Of a stretch of DNA of 64,000 nt, positions 1 through 8,563 are shown in pieces. The translations under genes and the position numbers were made by a program. The stretch comes from Rhodospirillales bacterium (GTDB lineage Bacteria > Pseudomonadota > Alphaproteobacteria > CACIAM-22H2): contig JAEUKX010000031.1 of NCBI GenBank assembly GCA_016794025.1, forward strand, positions 62,001-126,000. Reading direction: 5' to 3'. Positions within the stretch are counted from its first letter, which is position 1. Every line of letters begins with the position of its first letter. The notes under the pieces are model-generated. The model worked only from the letters and a program-made list of their open reading frames with translations, had not been told where the DNA came from and searched no databases.

Positions 1-166
1 CGACAATGGTGCTGGGTGCCGGCAGGAATATCGGCGAGACAAGACCCCGGCGGACCGCGAGTTCCCAGATCGCAAGAAGCACGGCGAAGCCGATTGCCGC
101 CGCATAGCGGACAGGCATCGGCGAAAATCCGCCGCCGCGGAATGGCACGGGCCGCCGGTCATCCAT
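1..166 (-). CDS. ABC importer permease, SsuC/TauC type (partial, runs off the left edge)
   Basis: Only the N-terminal 55 codons are present. Reading leftwards from an ATG at 166 gives a short basic head, a hydrophobic segment (IGFAVLLAIWELAV) and then LPAPSTIV, a hallmark near the N-terminus of BPD_transp_1 permeases of the nitrate/sulfonate/taurine group. It would form the membrane channel of the importer whose ATPase and binding protein follow at 159-1965. Its start overlaps the end of the ATPase gene by 8 bases, so the three genes form one transcript (binding protein, ATPase, permease). The substrate cannot be told from this fragment. Confidence 0.85.
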   Translation of the reverse strand, partial: MDDRRPVPFRGGGFSPMPVRYAAAIGFAVLLAIWELAVRRGLVSPIFLPAPSTIV

Positions 167-932
167 GTGCGATCTCGCGTTCGGCATCGATTGCTTCCTC
201 GCGCACGGCCGCCCACAGCCGGTCCGCAAGAATGGACATTTCCCGCGCGGCGGCGGAGGCGGCGCGTTCGGCCTGCGGAATGCCGACCGCGACGATCTGC
301 TTGATCCGCCCGGGCCGACGCGACAGGACGCAGATCCGGTCGGCCAGCCGCAGCGCTTCATGAAGGTTGTGCGTGACGTAGACGGACGTCGTGCGTGCAG
401 CCAGCCAGAGCGCGAGAAAATCCTCCATCAGCAGCTCGCGTGTCTGCGCGTCGAGCGCGGACAGCGGCTCGTCCATCAGCAGGATCGCCGGCGAGACCGC
501 GAGTGCCCGCGCGATGCCCACCCGCTGGCGCATGCCGCCGGAGAGCTGTTTGGGGAATGCATCACGAAACTCGCCAAGCCCGGTGCGCGCGAGCGCGTCG
601 GCAACACGCGCCTCGCGCTCGCGCGCATCCAGCGGATGGTGTTCGAGCGCCAGCGACACGTTTGCGGCGACGCTGCGCCACGGCAGCAGCGCGAAATCCT
701 GGAAGACGTACGTGATCGGGTTGAGCGACCCGGCAGGAGCCGTGCCCTCGAAATAGACGCGGCCCGCCGCCGGCTCGACGAGACCGCCCATTATCCCCAG
801 CAGGGTCGATTTTCCGCAACCCGATGGCCCGACGACGGCAACACACTCGCCGTCCGCCACGGTCAGACCGATTCCGTCGAGAACGTCGAGCGAGCCGTAG
901 CGGTGCCCGACGCTTTCGCAGACGAGGCGCAC
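159..932 (-). CDS. ABC importer ATP-binding protein, SsuB/TauB/NrtD type
   Basis: The 257-residue protein is a complete ABC ATPase that powers uptake from the cytoplasmic side of the membrane. Walker A is GPSGCGKST (residues 35-43), the Q-loop glutamine is Q78, the signature LSGGM is at 130-134, Walker B ILLMDEP is at 150-156, and the H-loop histidine is in VTHNLHEAL. The length and the LSGGMRQR signature fit the nitrate/sulfonate/taurine (NitT/TauT) subfamily. It lies directly after the binding-protein gene and overlaps the permease start, so it is the middle gene of a binding protein-ATPase-permease operon. Family assignment is firm. The substrate (aliphatic sulfonate, taurine, nitrate, pyrimidine precursor or other) is open. 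Confidence 0.93.
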   Translation of the reverse strand: MRLVCESVGHRYGSLDVLDGIGLTVADGECVAVVGPSGCGKSTLLGIMGGLVEPAAGRVYFEGTAPAGSLNPITYVFQDFALLPWRSVAANVSLALEHHPLDAREREARVADALARTGLGEFRDAFPKQLSGGMRQRVGIARALAVSPAILLMDEPLSALDAQTRELLMEDFLALWLAARTTSVYVTHNLHEALRLADRICVLSRRPGRIKQIVAVGIPQAERAASAAAREMSILADRLWAAVREEAIDAEREIAHG

Positions 933-933
933 C

Positions 934-1965
934 TCAGTTCTTCGGGACGTTCAGATGGCCGCGCACGAACGAGAGGTCGACGATTTCCTTGCCGGTCACG
1001 TCCTTGCCGACGAGACCCGCCTGCTGCCAGAAGGCAATCTGGTTGTAGATGTCGCCGACATCCAGACGGCCCAGCGCGTCCACGAACGGCAGGCCAACCG
1101 CAACCAGCTCGGGCGCCTGCTGGACGGCGCGTGCCACGACCCCGATCGTTTCCGCGAAGTTCGTCCCGCGAACCTCGTTGCCGGCCGCATCGCGCTGGTT
1201 GAAGGCCGCATTGAAGTCGGACGTGCCGCGCAGGTAGCCGCGCACGAACCGCTCGACGACATCGCGCTTTTCCGCGATCGCGCGCGGACTCGTGAACAGT
1301 GCACCGAGCTGCCAGGGCGTCTCGTCACCTGCCCATGCGAGGATTCGGCCGGATCCGTCGGCCGTCAGCGCACGCGCAAGCGTCACGGGCGCCAGGATCG
1401 CATCCACCTGTCCACCCTTGAACGCCGCCTGCATATTGGGAAGCGTCTGGAGCGGCACGAGCGTGACGGCAGACAGATCGAAGCCGTATTTCTTCGCGAG
1501 CAGTCCCAGTTCGTAGTGGAAGGTGGAGCCCGTCGTCGTAATGCCCACGCGCTTGCCCGCGAAGTCGCGGACCGAGCGGAAGCCCTTTTCGTAGGCCGCG
1601 TTCGTGACCATGTAGGCGACCAGCGGAAAGCCCTTCGCCTCGCGGCTCTGCGAGGCGACGATCTTCAGCGCCCCCTTGCCCGCGAGATTGAAGAAGGAGG
1701 CGGTCAGGCCGGTCACGCCGAATTCGGTGTCGCCCGACGTGACCGCAACAGGCACCTGCTGGGCGGCAGTGAAGAACTTCAGCTCGACATCAAGACCGGC
1801 CTCGCGCCAGTAGCCGCGTTCGGCGGCGATGAAAACCGGACCGGAAGACGACAGCCGGAGGACGCCGACCGACGTTTTGCGCAGCGTCTGCGCGCGAAGG
1901 ACGGAGGGCGCGGAAAGGGCGGCGAGCGCTCCGGCAACGGCGGCGCGACGCGACAGGCGGATCAT
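934..1965 (-). CDS. ABC importer substrate-binding protein, NMT1/SsuA-like
   Basis: A 343-residue periplasmic binding protein. I chose the ATG at 1965 because GAGGG lies 9 bases upstream; this leaves an N-terminus MIRLSRRAAVAGALAAL with a twin-arginine-like signal and a cleavage region near VLRAQ. The mature part has features of the NMT1/THI5-like fold, such as AAERGYWREAGLDVEL near the start and VTSGDTEFGVTGL. Such proteins deliver small anionic or heterocyclic ligands to SsuBC/TauBC-type transporters. The gene is the first of the minus-strand operon and lies one base from the ATPase gene. The ligand is not predictable from motifs I can see. Confidence 0.9.
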   Translation of the reverse strand: MIRLSRRAAVAGALAALSAPSVLRAQTLRKTSVGVLRLSSSGPVFIAAERGYWREAGLDVELKFFTAAQQVPVAVTSGDTEFGVTGLTASFFNLAGKGALKIVASQSREAKGFPLVAYMVTNAAYEKGFRSVRDFAGKRVGITTTGSTFHYELGLLAKKYGFDLSAVTLVPLQTLPNMQAAFKGGQVDAILAPVTLARALTADGSGRILAWAGDETPWQLGALFTSPRAIAEKRDVVERFVRGYLRGTSDFNAAFNQRDAAGNEVRGTNFAETIGVVARAVQQAPELVAVGLPFVDALGRLDVGDIYNQIAFWQQAGLVGKDVTGKEIVDLSFVRGHLNVPKN

Positions 1966-2021
1966 GGCGGGCATCCCTCGTGGCAATGACGGGCCGGATT
2001 GCGGCCACGGCGGCTTGTGGG

Positions 2022-2053
2022 ACTATATGACCGGCTCACGGACGGACTGTCAA
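2022..2053 (-). promoter_or_regulatory. Putative sigma-70 promoter of the SsuABC/TauABC-like operon
   Basis: On the minus strand a perfect -35 TTGACA (2048-2053) is followed after 17 bases by TCATAT (2025-2030), which runs into TATAGT (2022-2027). The AT-rich patch is unusual for this GC-rich DNA and lies about 60 bases upstream of the binding-protein start. The exact -10 is uncertain. The remaining gap up to the mscS start at 2204 shows nothing else that I can name. Confidence 0.45.
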
Positions 2054-2203
2054 AGGGGGGCAGCGGCGCACGACGCGCTGGAACCGACGGCTGCGGATCG
2101 TCGAATCGCTGGAATTCGACGCGGAAATCCTGCATCCAGAAGCCTGCGGCTTCGGCCATCGCGGCGAGGGCCAGTTCGCGTTCGACGGGGATCGAAAGCC
2201 ACC

Positions 2204-4375
2204 ATGAGACTATTGGCAGTCCTGCTTTTCGCCGCGGCGCTGTTCGGCGCGCCTGCGCTGCACGCCCAGTCGACCCCGCCTGCGGCAACCGCCGATCTGC
2301 GCGCGGTCCCGTCGCCCGACGAGATCGAGAAGCTCATCCGCGCGATCGACGACGAACAATCCCGTCAGGCGCTGCTTGAGCAGCTGCGCACGCTCGTCGA
2401 GATCCAACGCTCCGGAAAGGTTCCGGCGCTGACGCCGGAGCCTGACAAACCCGCCGAGCAGATTGCCCGTGTCGCGAGCACCTTCACCGAACAGCTTTCG
2501 GACCAGATCGAGGACGTCACGCATGCCGTTCTCCAGGCCGCCGCCTTCCTTGCCGATGCGCCGAAGTTCCTTGCCTGGTTCGACAGCCAGATCGGCGACA
2601 GCGAGAACCGCGGGCGGCTCGTCGAGATTCTCTGGAAGCTGCTCGCGGCGCTGGCCGCCGGCTGGATGGCCGAATGGGCGACATTGCGCGCGCTCGCGCC
2701 CACCCGGACACGCATCGAGGCACGCGCCGTGGACGCGGGCTGGCGCCGCGTCTTTCCGATTTCGGCCGATGCACTCGTCGGAATCGTGCCAATAGCCGTC
2801 TTCGCGGCGGTGGCGGTCGGCACGCTCGGCTTCGTCCAACCCTCGCGCACGGCGAGCCTCGTGGCGATCTCGTTCGTCAACGCACATGTCATCGCACGCT
2901 CGGTGGCGCTGGCGGCAAATACGATCATGGCGCCGCGACACGCGCGACGACGGCCGGTGCCGGTCGACGACGAGACGGCCGTCTACGCATTCGTGTGGAT
3001 TCGGCGGGTGGCAAACATATCGGTTTACTGGTTTTTCGCGGCCCAGGCGGCCCTGCTCCTCGGCATGCCGGAGGCGGCGCACAATTTCGTCGTCAAGCTG
3101 CTCGGCGTCGTGGTGGCGATGATGGCCGTTGCCGTCATCCTCCAGAACCGCCAGCCGGTTTCCGAGGCGCTGCTCCGATCCTCGCGCGAGGGCGGCTGGA
3201 TCGCCCGCAGCCGGGCGGGATTCCTCGGCCCCGGGCTTGCCAAGTACTGGCATATCGCGGCGCTCGCCTACGTTCTGGTGGCGCTGTTCACCTGGCTGCT
3301 GCAGCCGGACGGCTTCGCCTTCATCATGCGAGCCAGCATCCTGACCTTTGTCATCGCCGCAGTGGCGCGCGCGGCCGTGCTTCTGGTCGGCTACGGGATC
3401 GACCGCGCCTTCGTCATCGCGCCCGACTTCCGCGAGCGGTTTCCGGCGCTGGAGCTCCGCGCCAACCGCTATGTGAGCTTGGGACGGCGCTTCATCGTGC
3501 TGGCAATAAGCGGTCTCGCCCTGCTCACGATCATGCAGGCTTGGGGGATCCGCACGCTTGAATACGCGGCCACGCCGACCGGGCAGCGCGTGGCTGGCGG
3601 CCTGTTCTCGATCGGCCTTGCGATCGTCGCCGCGCTTGCGGTGTGGGAATTCGCCAATGCCGGTCTCGAGCGCTACCTGACGCGCAAGGGCGAGAACGAG
3701 GCGCCGACAGAGCGCACCTCCGCGCGCGTGCGCACGCTGCTGCCGCTCCTGCAGCGGGGCCTATTCGTCCTTCTTGCGATCTTCGTGGTTCTCGTTGTTC
3801 TGAACGAGATCGGCATCAACGTGACACCCTTGCTGGCCGGCGCCGGCGTCCTCGGCCTCGCGGTCGGCCTCGGCGCGCAGAACATGGTGCGCGACCTGAT
3901 CACGGGCATCTCGATGATCCTCGAGGACGTGCTTGCCGTCGGCGATGTCGTGCAGCTCGGCGACAAGTCCGGCACGGTCGAGGCGCTCGGACTGCGGGCG
4001 ATCAAGCTGCGGTCGGGCGACGGCACGCTGCACACGATCCCGTTCGGCACGCTGACGATCATCTCGAACCAGACGAAGGATTTCGCCTACGCGACATTCG
4101 AGGTGCCCGTGCCCTATTCGGCCGATGCCGGCGAGGCGGCCGCGGCCATGCGACGCGCGTTCGAGGCGATCATGGCCGATCCGGAAATCGCGGGATTTGC
4201 CACGGGCGAATACGAGGATCAGGGCATTTCCGCATTCTCCGACGTGGGGCAGACGCTGAAGGCGCGCGTCAAGACGCTTCCCGGCAAGCAGTGGCGCGTG
4301 CGCCGCGCCTTCGATGCGCGCATCCGCGCCGAGTTCGCGGCCGCCGGAGTCCGGATCGCCTGGGACAAGGGCTAG
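2204..4375 (+). CDS. MscS-family mechanosensitive ion channel
   Basis: A 723-residue large MscS-type channel. The frame is open from 1829, but the ATG at 2204 gives a clean signal peptide (MRLLAVLLFAAALFGAPALHAQ), so it is the likely start. A periplasmic, partly coiled-coil segment follows (about residues 25-130), then a series of membrane helices, and near residue 545 a glycine/alanine-rich pore helix (AGAGVLGLAVGLGAQNMVRD). The beta-domain follows with VLAVGDVVQLGDKSGTVEAL and IPFGTLTIISNQTKD, the MscS signature region. Such channels release solutes during hypo-osmotic shock. Its stop codon overlaps that of the convergent PAS gene within a single CTAG. Confidence 0.92.
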   Translation: MRLLAVLLFAAALFGAPALHAQSTPPAATADLRAVPSPDEIEKLIRAIDDEQSRQALLEQLRTLVEIQRSGKVPALTPEPDKPAEQIARVASTFTEQLSDQIEDVTHAVLQAAAFLADAPKFLAWFDSQIGDSENRGRLVEILWKLLAALAAGWMAEWATLRALAPTRTRIEARAVDAGWRRVFPISADALVGIVPIAVFAAVAVGTLGFVQPSRTASLVAISFVNAHVIARSVALAANTIMAPRHARRRPVPVDDETAVYAFVWIRRVANISVYWFFAAQAALLLGMPEAAHNFVVKLLGVVVAMMAVAVILQNRQPVSEALLRSSREGGWIARSRAGFLGPGLAKYWHIAALAYVLVALFTWLLQPDGFAFIMRASILTFVIAAVARAAVLLVGYGIDRAFVIAPDFRERFPALELRANRYVSLGRRFIVLAISGLALLTIMQAWGIRTLEYAATPTGQRVAGGLFSIGLAIVAALAVWEFANAGLERYLTRKGENEAPTERTSARVRTLLPLLQRGLFVLLAIFVVLVVLNEIGINVTPLLAGAGVLGLAVGLGAQNMVRDLITGISMILEDVLAVGDVVQLGDKSGTVEALGLRAIKLRSGDGTLHTIPFGTLTIISNQTKDFAYATFEVPVPYSADAGEAAAAMRRAFEAIMADPEIAGFATGEYEDQGISAFSDVGQTLKARVKTLPGKQWRVRRAFDARIRAEFAAAGVRIAWDKG

Positions 4376-4887
4376 GCGCGCGCCCGGTCCCCGATCGGCA
4401 GGCTGCAGACGAGATATCCCCGCCCGTCCTCGGAACGCTCGGCGGCGACCGGCAAGATAAGACGATGCCAGAACCCGACGCGATCGTGCGGCGAGCGATG
4501 GCGCGTGGAATACGGCATCGGATGCTTCAGGCCGAGCCGGTAGACGCTCAGGAAGACGCGCGCGATCGCCGAAGGCAGATCGCTGGTGCGGCGGCCGGTC
4601 ACGTCCGAACCGAACGCCGCCGCGACCGCGCGCCCGCAGCTCGCGTAGAGAAAATCGCCGTCCGGGAGCAGGTGAAGGTCCATCAGGTTCGACGAAAGTG
4701 CGTCGATCAGCGATGCACCGAGTTCCGATCGGCGCGGTATCCCGCCATTGCGCTTGAACGAAGCGTTCCGCCACGACTTCAGCATCGCGCGCTCGCGGGC
4801 GTCGAGCAGCTCGTCTCCGGCCGGGTTCGAGATCACGCGCATCGGTTCGTCGAGCCCGTCCACGTAGATGTCGAAGATCCGCCGCAT
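4372..4887 (-). CDS. PAS-domain protein of the PAS_5 type
   Basis: This 171-residue cytoplasmic protein has no signal peptide and no output domain. The pattern WRNASFKRNGGIPRRSEL followed by LYASCGRAVAAAFGSDVTGR and RRTSDLP resembles the PAS_5 family, a single PAS-like fold common in Rhodospirillales and often of unknown role. Its start lies 6 bases after the stop of the GAF-PAS gene, so the two are probably co-transcribed. The stop TAG shares CTAG with the stop of the convergent MscS gene. A sensory or adaptor role is inferred. PAS_5 membership is from remembered pattern, not from a search. Confidence 0.6.
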   Translation of the reverse strand: MRRIFDIYVDGLDEPMRVISNPAGDELLDARERAMLKSWRNASFKRNGGIPRRSELGASLIDALSSNLMDLHLLPDGDFLYASCGRAVAAAFGSDVTGRRTSDLPSAIARVFLSVYRLGLKHPMPYSTRHRSPHDRVGFWHRLILPVAAERSEDGRGYLVCSLPIGDRARA

Positions 4888-4893
4888 CGGCGC

Positions 4894-5715
4894 CTACGCT
4901 TCCGGTCGATCGCCGATGAAGGCGTAGCCGTCGGGGGTGCCATGCACCGAAAAGCCGACCGATAGGCCCGCTCCATCGAGACGGGTGACTTGGACCGGCC
5001 TGCCGGTGCCTGCGGTCGGCGCCCAGGCGCCCGGCGGCAGACCCAACGCCTCGACGACAGGACGCCCCACAGGGTCCATGCCATCGCCGGCAAGCAGGGC
5101 AAACGCCGCATTGCAGGTTTCGATGCGGCCCGTCGGATCGGCAAAGGCGACAGGGCGGCCCAACGAATGCATCAGTGTTCCGTATCGCTCGATCGTCGCC
5201 TGCGCGCGCGCAAGCGCGGCACGCTTCGTGCGCAGCTCGATCGCATCGAGCGCCATCGCCCCAAGCATGCGCAGCCGACTTTCGCCGGCTTCATCGAGCG
5301 ACTCGCGCGGCCGGGGCGAGATCGCACACAAAGTTCCGATCCGGTAGCCTGACGGAAGCTGCAACGGAAATCCGGCATAGAACCTGATGAACGGTTCGCC
5401 GGTGACGAGCGGATTGTCGTGAAACCGGGGATCGAACGTCGCATCCTCGACCACGAAAATATCGGGTTCGTGGATTGCATGGGCACAGAAGGAGACCGAG
5501 CGCGGGGTCTCGCGCGCAGGCAGCCCGGCCGCCGCCTTGAACCACTGCCGGTCCTTGTCGACGAGCGACACTAGTGCGATGGGCACGTCGAGCAGGGCTT
5601 TCGTCAGCTCGACGATCGACTCGAACGCCTTTTCAGGCTCGGTGTCGAGCAGACCGGTCGCATGCAGGTCGGCAAGGCGCCGGGCTTCGTCGCGCGGTGT
5701 GGCGGGTTCGATCAT
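4894..5715 (-). CDS. GAF-PAS sensory protein without an output domain
   Basis: The 273-residue protein begins with the helix typical of GAF sensor proteins (DEARRLADLHATGLLDTEPE) and a GAF domain up to about residue 155, containing VSLVDKDRQWFKAAAGL and SFCAHAI, as in many cytoplasmic GAF sensors. A second, PAS-like region starts near residue 180 (RYGTLMHSLGRPVAFADPTG). The protein stops there, without a histidine kinase, GGDEF or other effector domain. It is followed after 6 bases by another PAS protein, so the two may work as partners. The ligand or signal is unknown. Confidence 0.8.
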   Translation of the reverse strand: MIEPATPRDEARRLADLHATGLLDTEPEKAFESIVELTKALLDVPIALVSLVDKDRQWFKAAAGLPARETPRSVSFCAHAIHEPDIFVVEDATFDPRFHDNPLVTGEPFIRFYAGFPLQLPSGYRIGTLCAISPRPRESLDEAGESRLRMLGAMALDAIELRTKRAALARAQATIERYGTLMHSLGRPVAFADPTGRIETCNAAFALLAGDGMDPVGRPVVEALGLPPGAWAPTAGTGRPVQVTRLDGAGLSVGFSVHGTPDGYAFIGDRPEA

Positions 5716-5782
5716 CGTTCGGTCAGCAGCCCGTCATAAAGCGGGAATAAATCAATAATCTATACAATTTTTACGACACTCG

Positions 5783-6325
5783 CTACAGATCGAACTCCTC
5801 CGGGCTTTCGGCATCGATCACGCGCCGGGCGAGCTCCAGCGCGAAGCCGGCGCGCGCCATCGTGGCCAGATGCCTGTCGCGCAGTCCGGCGCGCCGGGCC
5901 GGGTCGGCATACGGTCCGAGCCGCTTGCGACGCGCGAACAGGATGGCGGATTTCGGATCGTCGATTCCGGTCTCGGCCAGTTCGTCCAGCGCACCGGCGA
6001 CGTCGGCAGCATCCACGCCGGACAGCTGCAGGCGCTGGGCGATCCGCACGCGCGGCAAGCCGCGGCGCGCAAGGCTGGCGGCCCGCCCCTCCGCGAAGCG
6101 CCGATCGTCGACGAGACCGCGCTCGACAAGGCGCCCGACGACCGCATCGACTGCCGCCGCCGCCGCCGGCCGTTCCGCAACGCCTGCACGTACCGCGCGC
6201 TCGACAGCGCGCATCAGGACCCGGCGTACGCCTTCGGCCGGCGCGGAATATCGTTCGAGATAGCGCACTGCCGCCTTCTCGAGGCGCTCGGGCGTGGGAA
6301 CGGGGGGCGGACGCCGGTTTGCCAT
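5783..6325 (-). CDS. recX: RecX-family regulatory protein
   Basis: A 180-residue, helix-rich, very basic protein with the three-helix-repeat pattern of RecX: LEKAAVRYLERYSAP at the N-terminus, a central LVERGLVDDRRFAEGRAAS and RLQLSGVDAADVAGALDEL. RecX proteins bind RecA filaments and limit strand exchange and the SOS response. The RGLVDDRRFAE segment is the most diagnostic motif. recA itself is not in this window, which is common in alphaproteobacteria. The gene is divergent from the ABC-2 permease gene that starts 69 bases away. Confidence 0.8.
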   Translation of the reverse strand: MANRRPPPVPTPERLEKAAVRYLERYSAPAEGVRRVLMRAVERAVRAGVAERPAAAAAVDAVVGRLVERGLVDDRRFAEGRAASLARRGLPRVRIAQRLQLSGVDAADVAGALDELAETGIDDPKSAILFARRKRLGPYADPARRAGLRDRHLATMARAGFALELARRVIDAESPEEFDL

Positions 6326-6393
6326 CGACGCCTGTTTGCCATGCCGAGCGCGCGATTGCGAGGCCGGGCCAGCGCCCCTATGTTCCCCGGCGC

Positions 6394-7197
6394 ATGAAAC
6401 ACGCCCCGCTCCCTCCCCGGCGCTACGGCGCCGTCAACTGGCTCGGCCTGCAGACCCTCGTGCTGCGCGAAATCCGCCGCTTCGCAAAGGTCTATACGCA
6501 GACGGTCGCCGCCCCTGTCGTAACCACACTGCTCTTCCTTGCCGTGTTCGTGCTGGCATTGGGGAACTCGGCTGCGCCCGCAGCCGGCGGCGTGGCCTTC
6601 GCGGAATTCCTGGCGCCGGGCCTCATCATGATGGCGATGACGCAGAATGCGTTCGCCAATACGTCCAGCTCGATCGTGATCGCGAAGGTTCAGGGCAACA
6701 TCGTCGATTCGCTGATGCCGCCACTATCGGCGGCCGAACTGGTCGTCGGCTTCGCATCGGGCGGCATCGTGCGCGGCATCGTCGTGGGCGGCGTCACCGC
6801 AGCCTGCGTCCTTCCGTTCGTTCCCCTGCATGTCCACTCTGCCGGATGGATCGTTTTCAACGGCATCATGGCGTCGATGCTGCTGTCTCTTCTCGGGGTC
6901 GCCGGCGGCGTCTGGTCGGAGAAATTCGACCATATCGCGGCCGTCACCAACTTCGTCGTGACGCCGCTCGCGTTCCTCTCCGGCACGTTCTATACGGTCG
7001 ACCGGCTTCCGGAACCCTGGCACCTGATCGCGCTTTTCAACCCGTTCTTCTACATGATCGACGGCTTTCGCTATGGCTTCATTGGCCACGCGGATGCCCA
7101 TCCGTGGATCGGTGCGGCAGTTCTGGTCGCGACAAACGGGCTGCTCGGCCTCCTCTGCCTGCAGATGTTCCGCCGCGGCTACAAGCTGCGGGCGTGA
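6394..7197 (+). CDS. ABC-2 family exporter permease
   Basis: A 267-residue integral membrane protein with six predicted membrane segments and the ABC-2 pattern: an N-terminal amphipathic stretch (LQTLVLREIRRFAKVY), a first helix VAAPVVTTLLFLAVFVLAL, the conserved QNAFANTSSSIV region and a C-terminal FNPFFYMIDGFRYGFIG. This matches the YadH/NodJ-like permeases. The ATG at 6394 was chosen because the upstream in-frame extension is overlapped by the divergent recX gene and lacks family features. No partner ATPase gene is adjacent, so the ATPase must be encoded elsewhere. The substrate is unknown. Confidence 0.85.
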   Translation: MKHAPLPPRRYGAVNWLGLQTLVLREIRRFAKVYTQTVAAPVVTTLLFLAVFVLALGNSAAPAAGGVAFAEFLAPGLIMMAMTQNAFANTSSSIVIAKVQGNIVDSLMPPLSAAELVVGFASGGIVRGIVVGGVTAACVLPFVPLHVHSAGWIVFNGIMASMLLSLLGVAGGVWSEKFDHIAAVTNFVVTPLAFLSGTFYTVDRLPEPWHLIALFNPFFYMIDGFRYGFIGHADAHPWIGAAVLVATNGLLGLLCLQMFRRGYKLRA

Positions 7198-7262
7198 GCC
7201 GTTTCGGCAGCGCCCGAAGCCGCATTAATCAATTGATATAGCTGGCATATTTCCCCCAATAT

Positions 7263-7291
7263 TTGACTTTTCCTAGGGGCACCGGGATACT
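7263..7291 (+). promoter_or_regulatory. Sigma-70 promoter of argD-argF-hslO
   Basis: TTGACT (7263-7268) and GATACT (7286-7291) are separated by exactly 17 bases, a good match to the vegetative consensus. The start of transcription would be near 7298. A short stem, GCCGTC (7305-7310) with GACGGC (7316-7321), lies in the leader, followed by GAGGAGG before the GTG start. The region upstream (7198-7262) is AT-rich. Confidence 0.6.
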
Positions 7292-7345
7292 GGTCGTTTC
7301 CCGAGCCGTCTTTTCGACGGCCCGACAGAGGAGGAGTCGTTCAAC

Positions 7346-8551
7346 GTGTCGACCGCATTCCCCGCCGTGATGCCGACCTATGCGCGCGCCGAAGTGGGCT
7401 TCGAGCGCGGCGAAGGCCCGTATCTTTGGGGAACCGACGGACGACGTTATCTCGACTTCGCCTGCGGCATCGCCGTGACAGGTCTCGGCCATGCGCACCC
7501 GCATCTCGTCAAGGAAGTGGGCGCGCAGATGCACAAGGTCTGGCACACCTCGAACATCTTCCCGATCCCGCTGCAGCAGAAGCTTGCCGAGCGTCTTGTC
7601 GCCGCAACATTTGCCGACACCGTGTTCTTCACGAATTCCGGTGCCGAGGCGAACGAGTGCGGCATCAAGGTCGTGCGCAAATTCCACGCGCATTCCGGCC
7701 ATCCGGACCGGTTCCGCATCATCACGTTCGAGGGTGCCTTCCATGGCCGCACGCTCGCCACGCTGGCCGCCGGCGGGCAGCAGAAATATCTCGAAGGCTT
7801 TGGCCCGAAGGCCGACGGTTTCGACCAGGTGCCGTTCGGCGACGAGGCGGCCCTCAAGGCCGCCATCGGCACGGCCACGGCCGGCATCCTGATCGAGCCG
7901 ATCCAGGGCGAAGGCGGCGTCCGCCCGGTTCCGGTCGAGTTCCTAAAGATGCTGCGCGAACTGTGCGATGCCAGCGGCCTGCTGCTCTTCTTCGACGAGA
8001 TCCAGACCGGCATGGGACGCACGGGCAAGCTCTTCGCCCACGAATGGTCCGGGGTGACGCCGGACGTGATGTCGGTCGCCAAGGCGCTTGGCAACGGATT
8101 TCCGGTCGGTGCCTGCCTGGCGACGGCGAAGGCCGCCGCCGGGATGACCGCGGGAACGCACGGCTCGACCTACGGCGGCAATCCGCTCGCGATGGCGGCC
8201 GGCAACGCCGTGCTCGACGTGATGCTGGCGCCGGGGTTCTTCGAGCATGTCGAGCGCACCTCTGGCCATCTCAAGCAGCAGCTTGCCGGCCTCGTCGCGC
8301 GCAATCCCGACATTTTCGAAGAAGCGCGCGGCCAAGGGCTGCTGCTGGGCCTCAAGTGCAAGGTCCCCAATCAGGATGTGATCCTCGCCGTGCGCAAGCA
8401 CGGGCTGCTGACGGCCGGGGCAGGCGACAACGTCATGCGCCTTCTGCCGCCGCTTGTGGCCGAGGCAGTGCACGTGACCGAGGCGATCGAGAGGATCGAC
8501 GCCGCGTGCGCGGAATTGCGCGCGAAGGAACCTGCGCGCAAGGCCGGCTGA
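7346..8551 (+). CDS. argD: Acetylornithine/succinyldiaminopimelate aminotransferase
   Basis: A 401-residue class-III PLP aminotransferase that converts N-acetylglutamate semialdehyde to N-acetylornithine in arginine synthesis. Visible signatures are [16 protein letters not shown] at the N-terminus, [11 protein letters not shown] for phosphate binding, [13 protein letters not shown] around the PLP aspartate, and [11 protein letters not shown] with the Schiff-base lysine. The GTG start at 7346 is supported by GAGGAGG upstream; the next ATG would remove conserved residues. argF follows after 12 bases, so the two arginine genes and hslO share one transcript. Confidence 0.95.
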   Translation: MSTAFPAVMPTYARAEVGFERGEGPYLWGTDGRRYLDFACGIAVTGLGHAHPHLVKEVGAQMHKVWHTSNIFPIPLQQKLAERLVAATFADTVFFTNSGAEANECGIKVVRKFHAHSGHPDRFRIITFEGAFHGRTLATLAAGGQQKYLEGFGPKADGFDQVPFGDEAALKAAIGTATAGILIEPIQGEGGVRPVPVEFLKMLRELCDASGLLLFFDEIQTGMGRTGKLFAHEWSGVTPDVMSVAKALGNGFPVGACLATAKAAAGMTAGTHGSTYGGNPLAMAAGNAVLDVMLAPGFFEHVERTSGHLKQQLAGLVARNPDIFEEARGQGLLLGLKCKVPNQDVILAVRKHGLLTAGAGDNVMRLLPPLVAEAVHVTEAIERIDAACAELRAKEPARKAG

Positions 8552-8563
8552 CGGAGACGGACG

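Noticed and set aside
7305-7321. Attenuator in the argD leader
   Set aside because: The 6-bp stem has no T-run after it, and no Arg-rich leader peptide is present.
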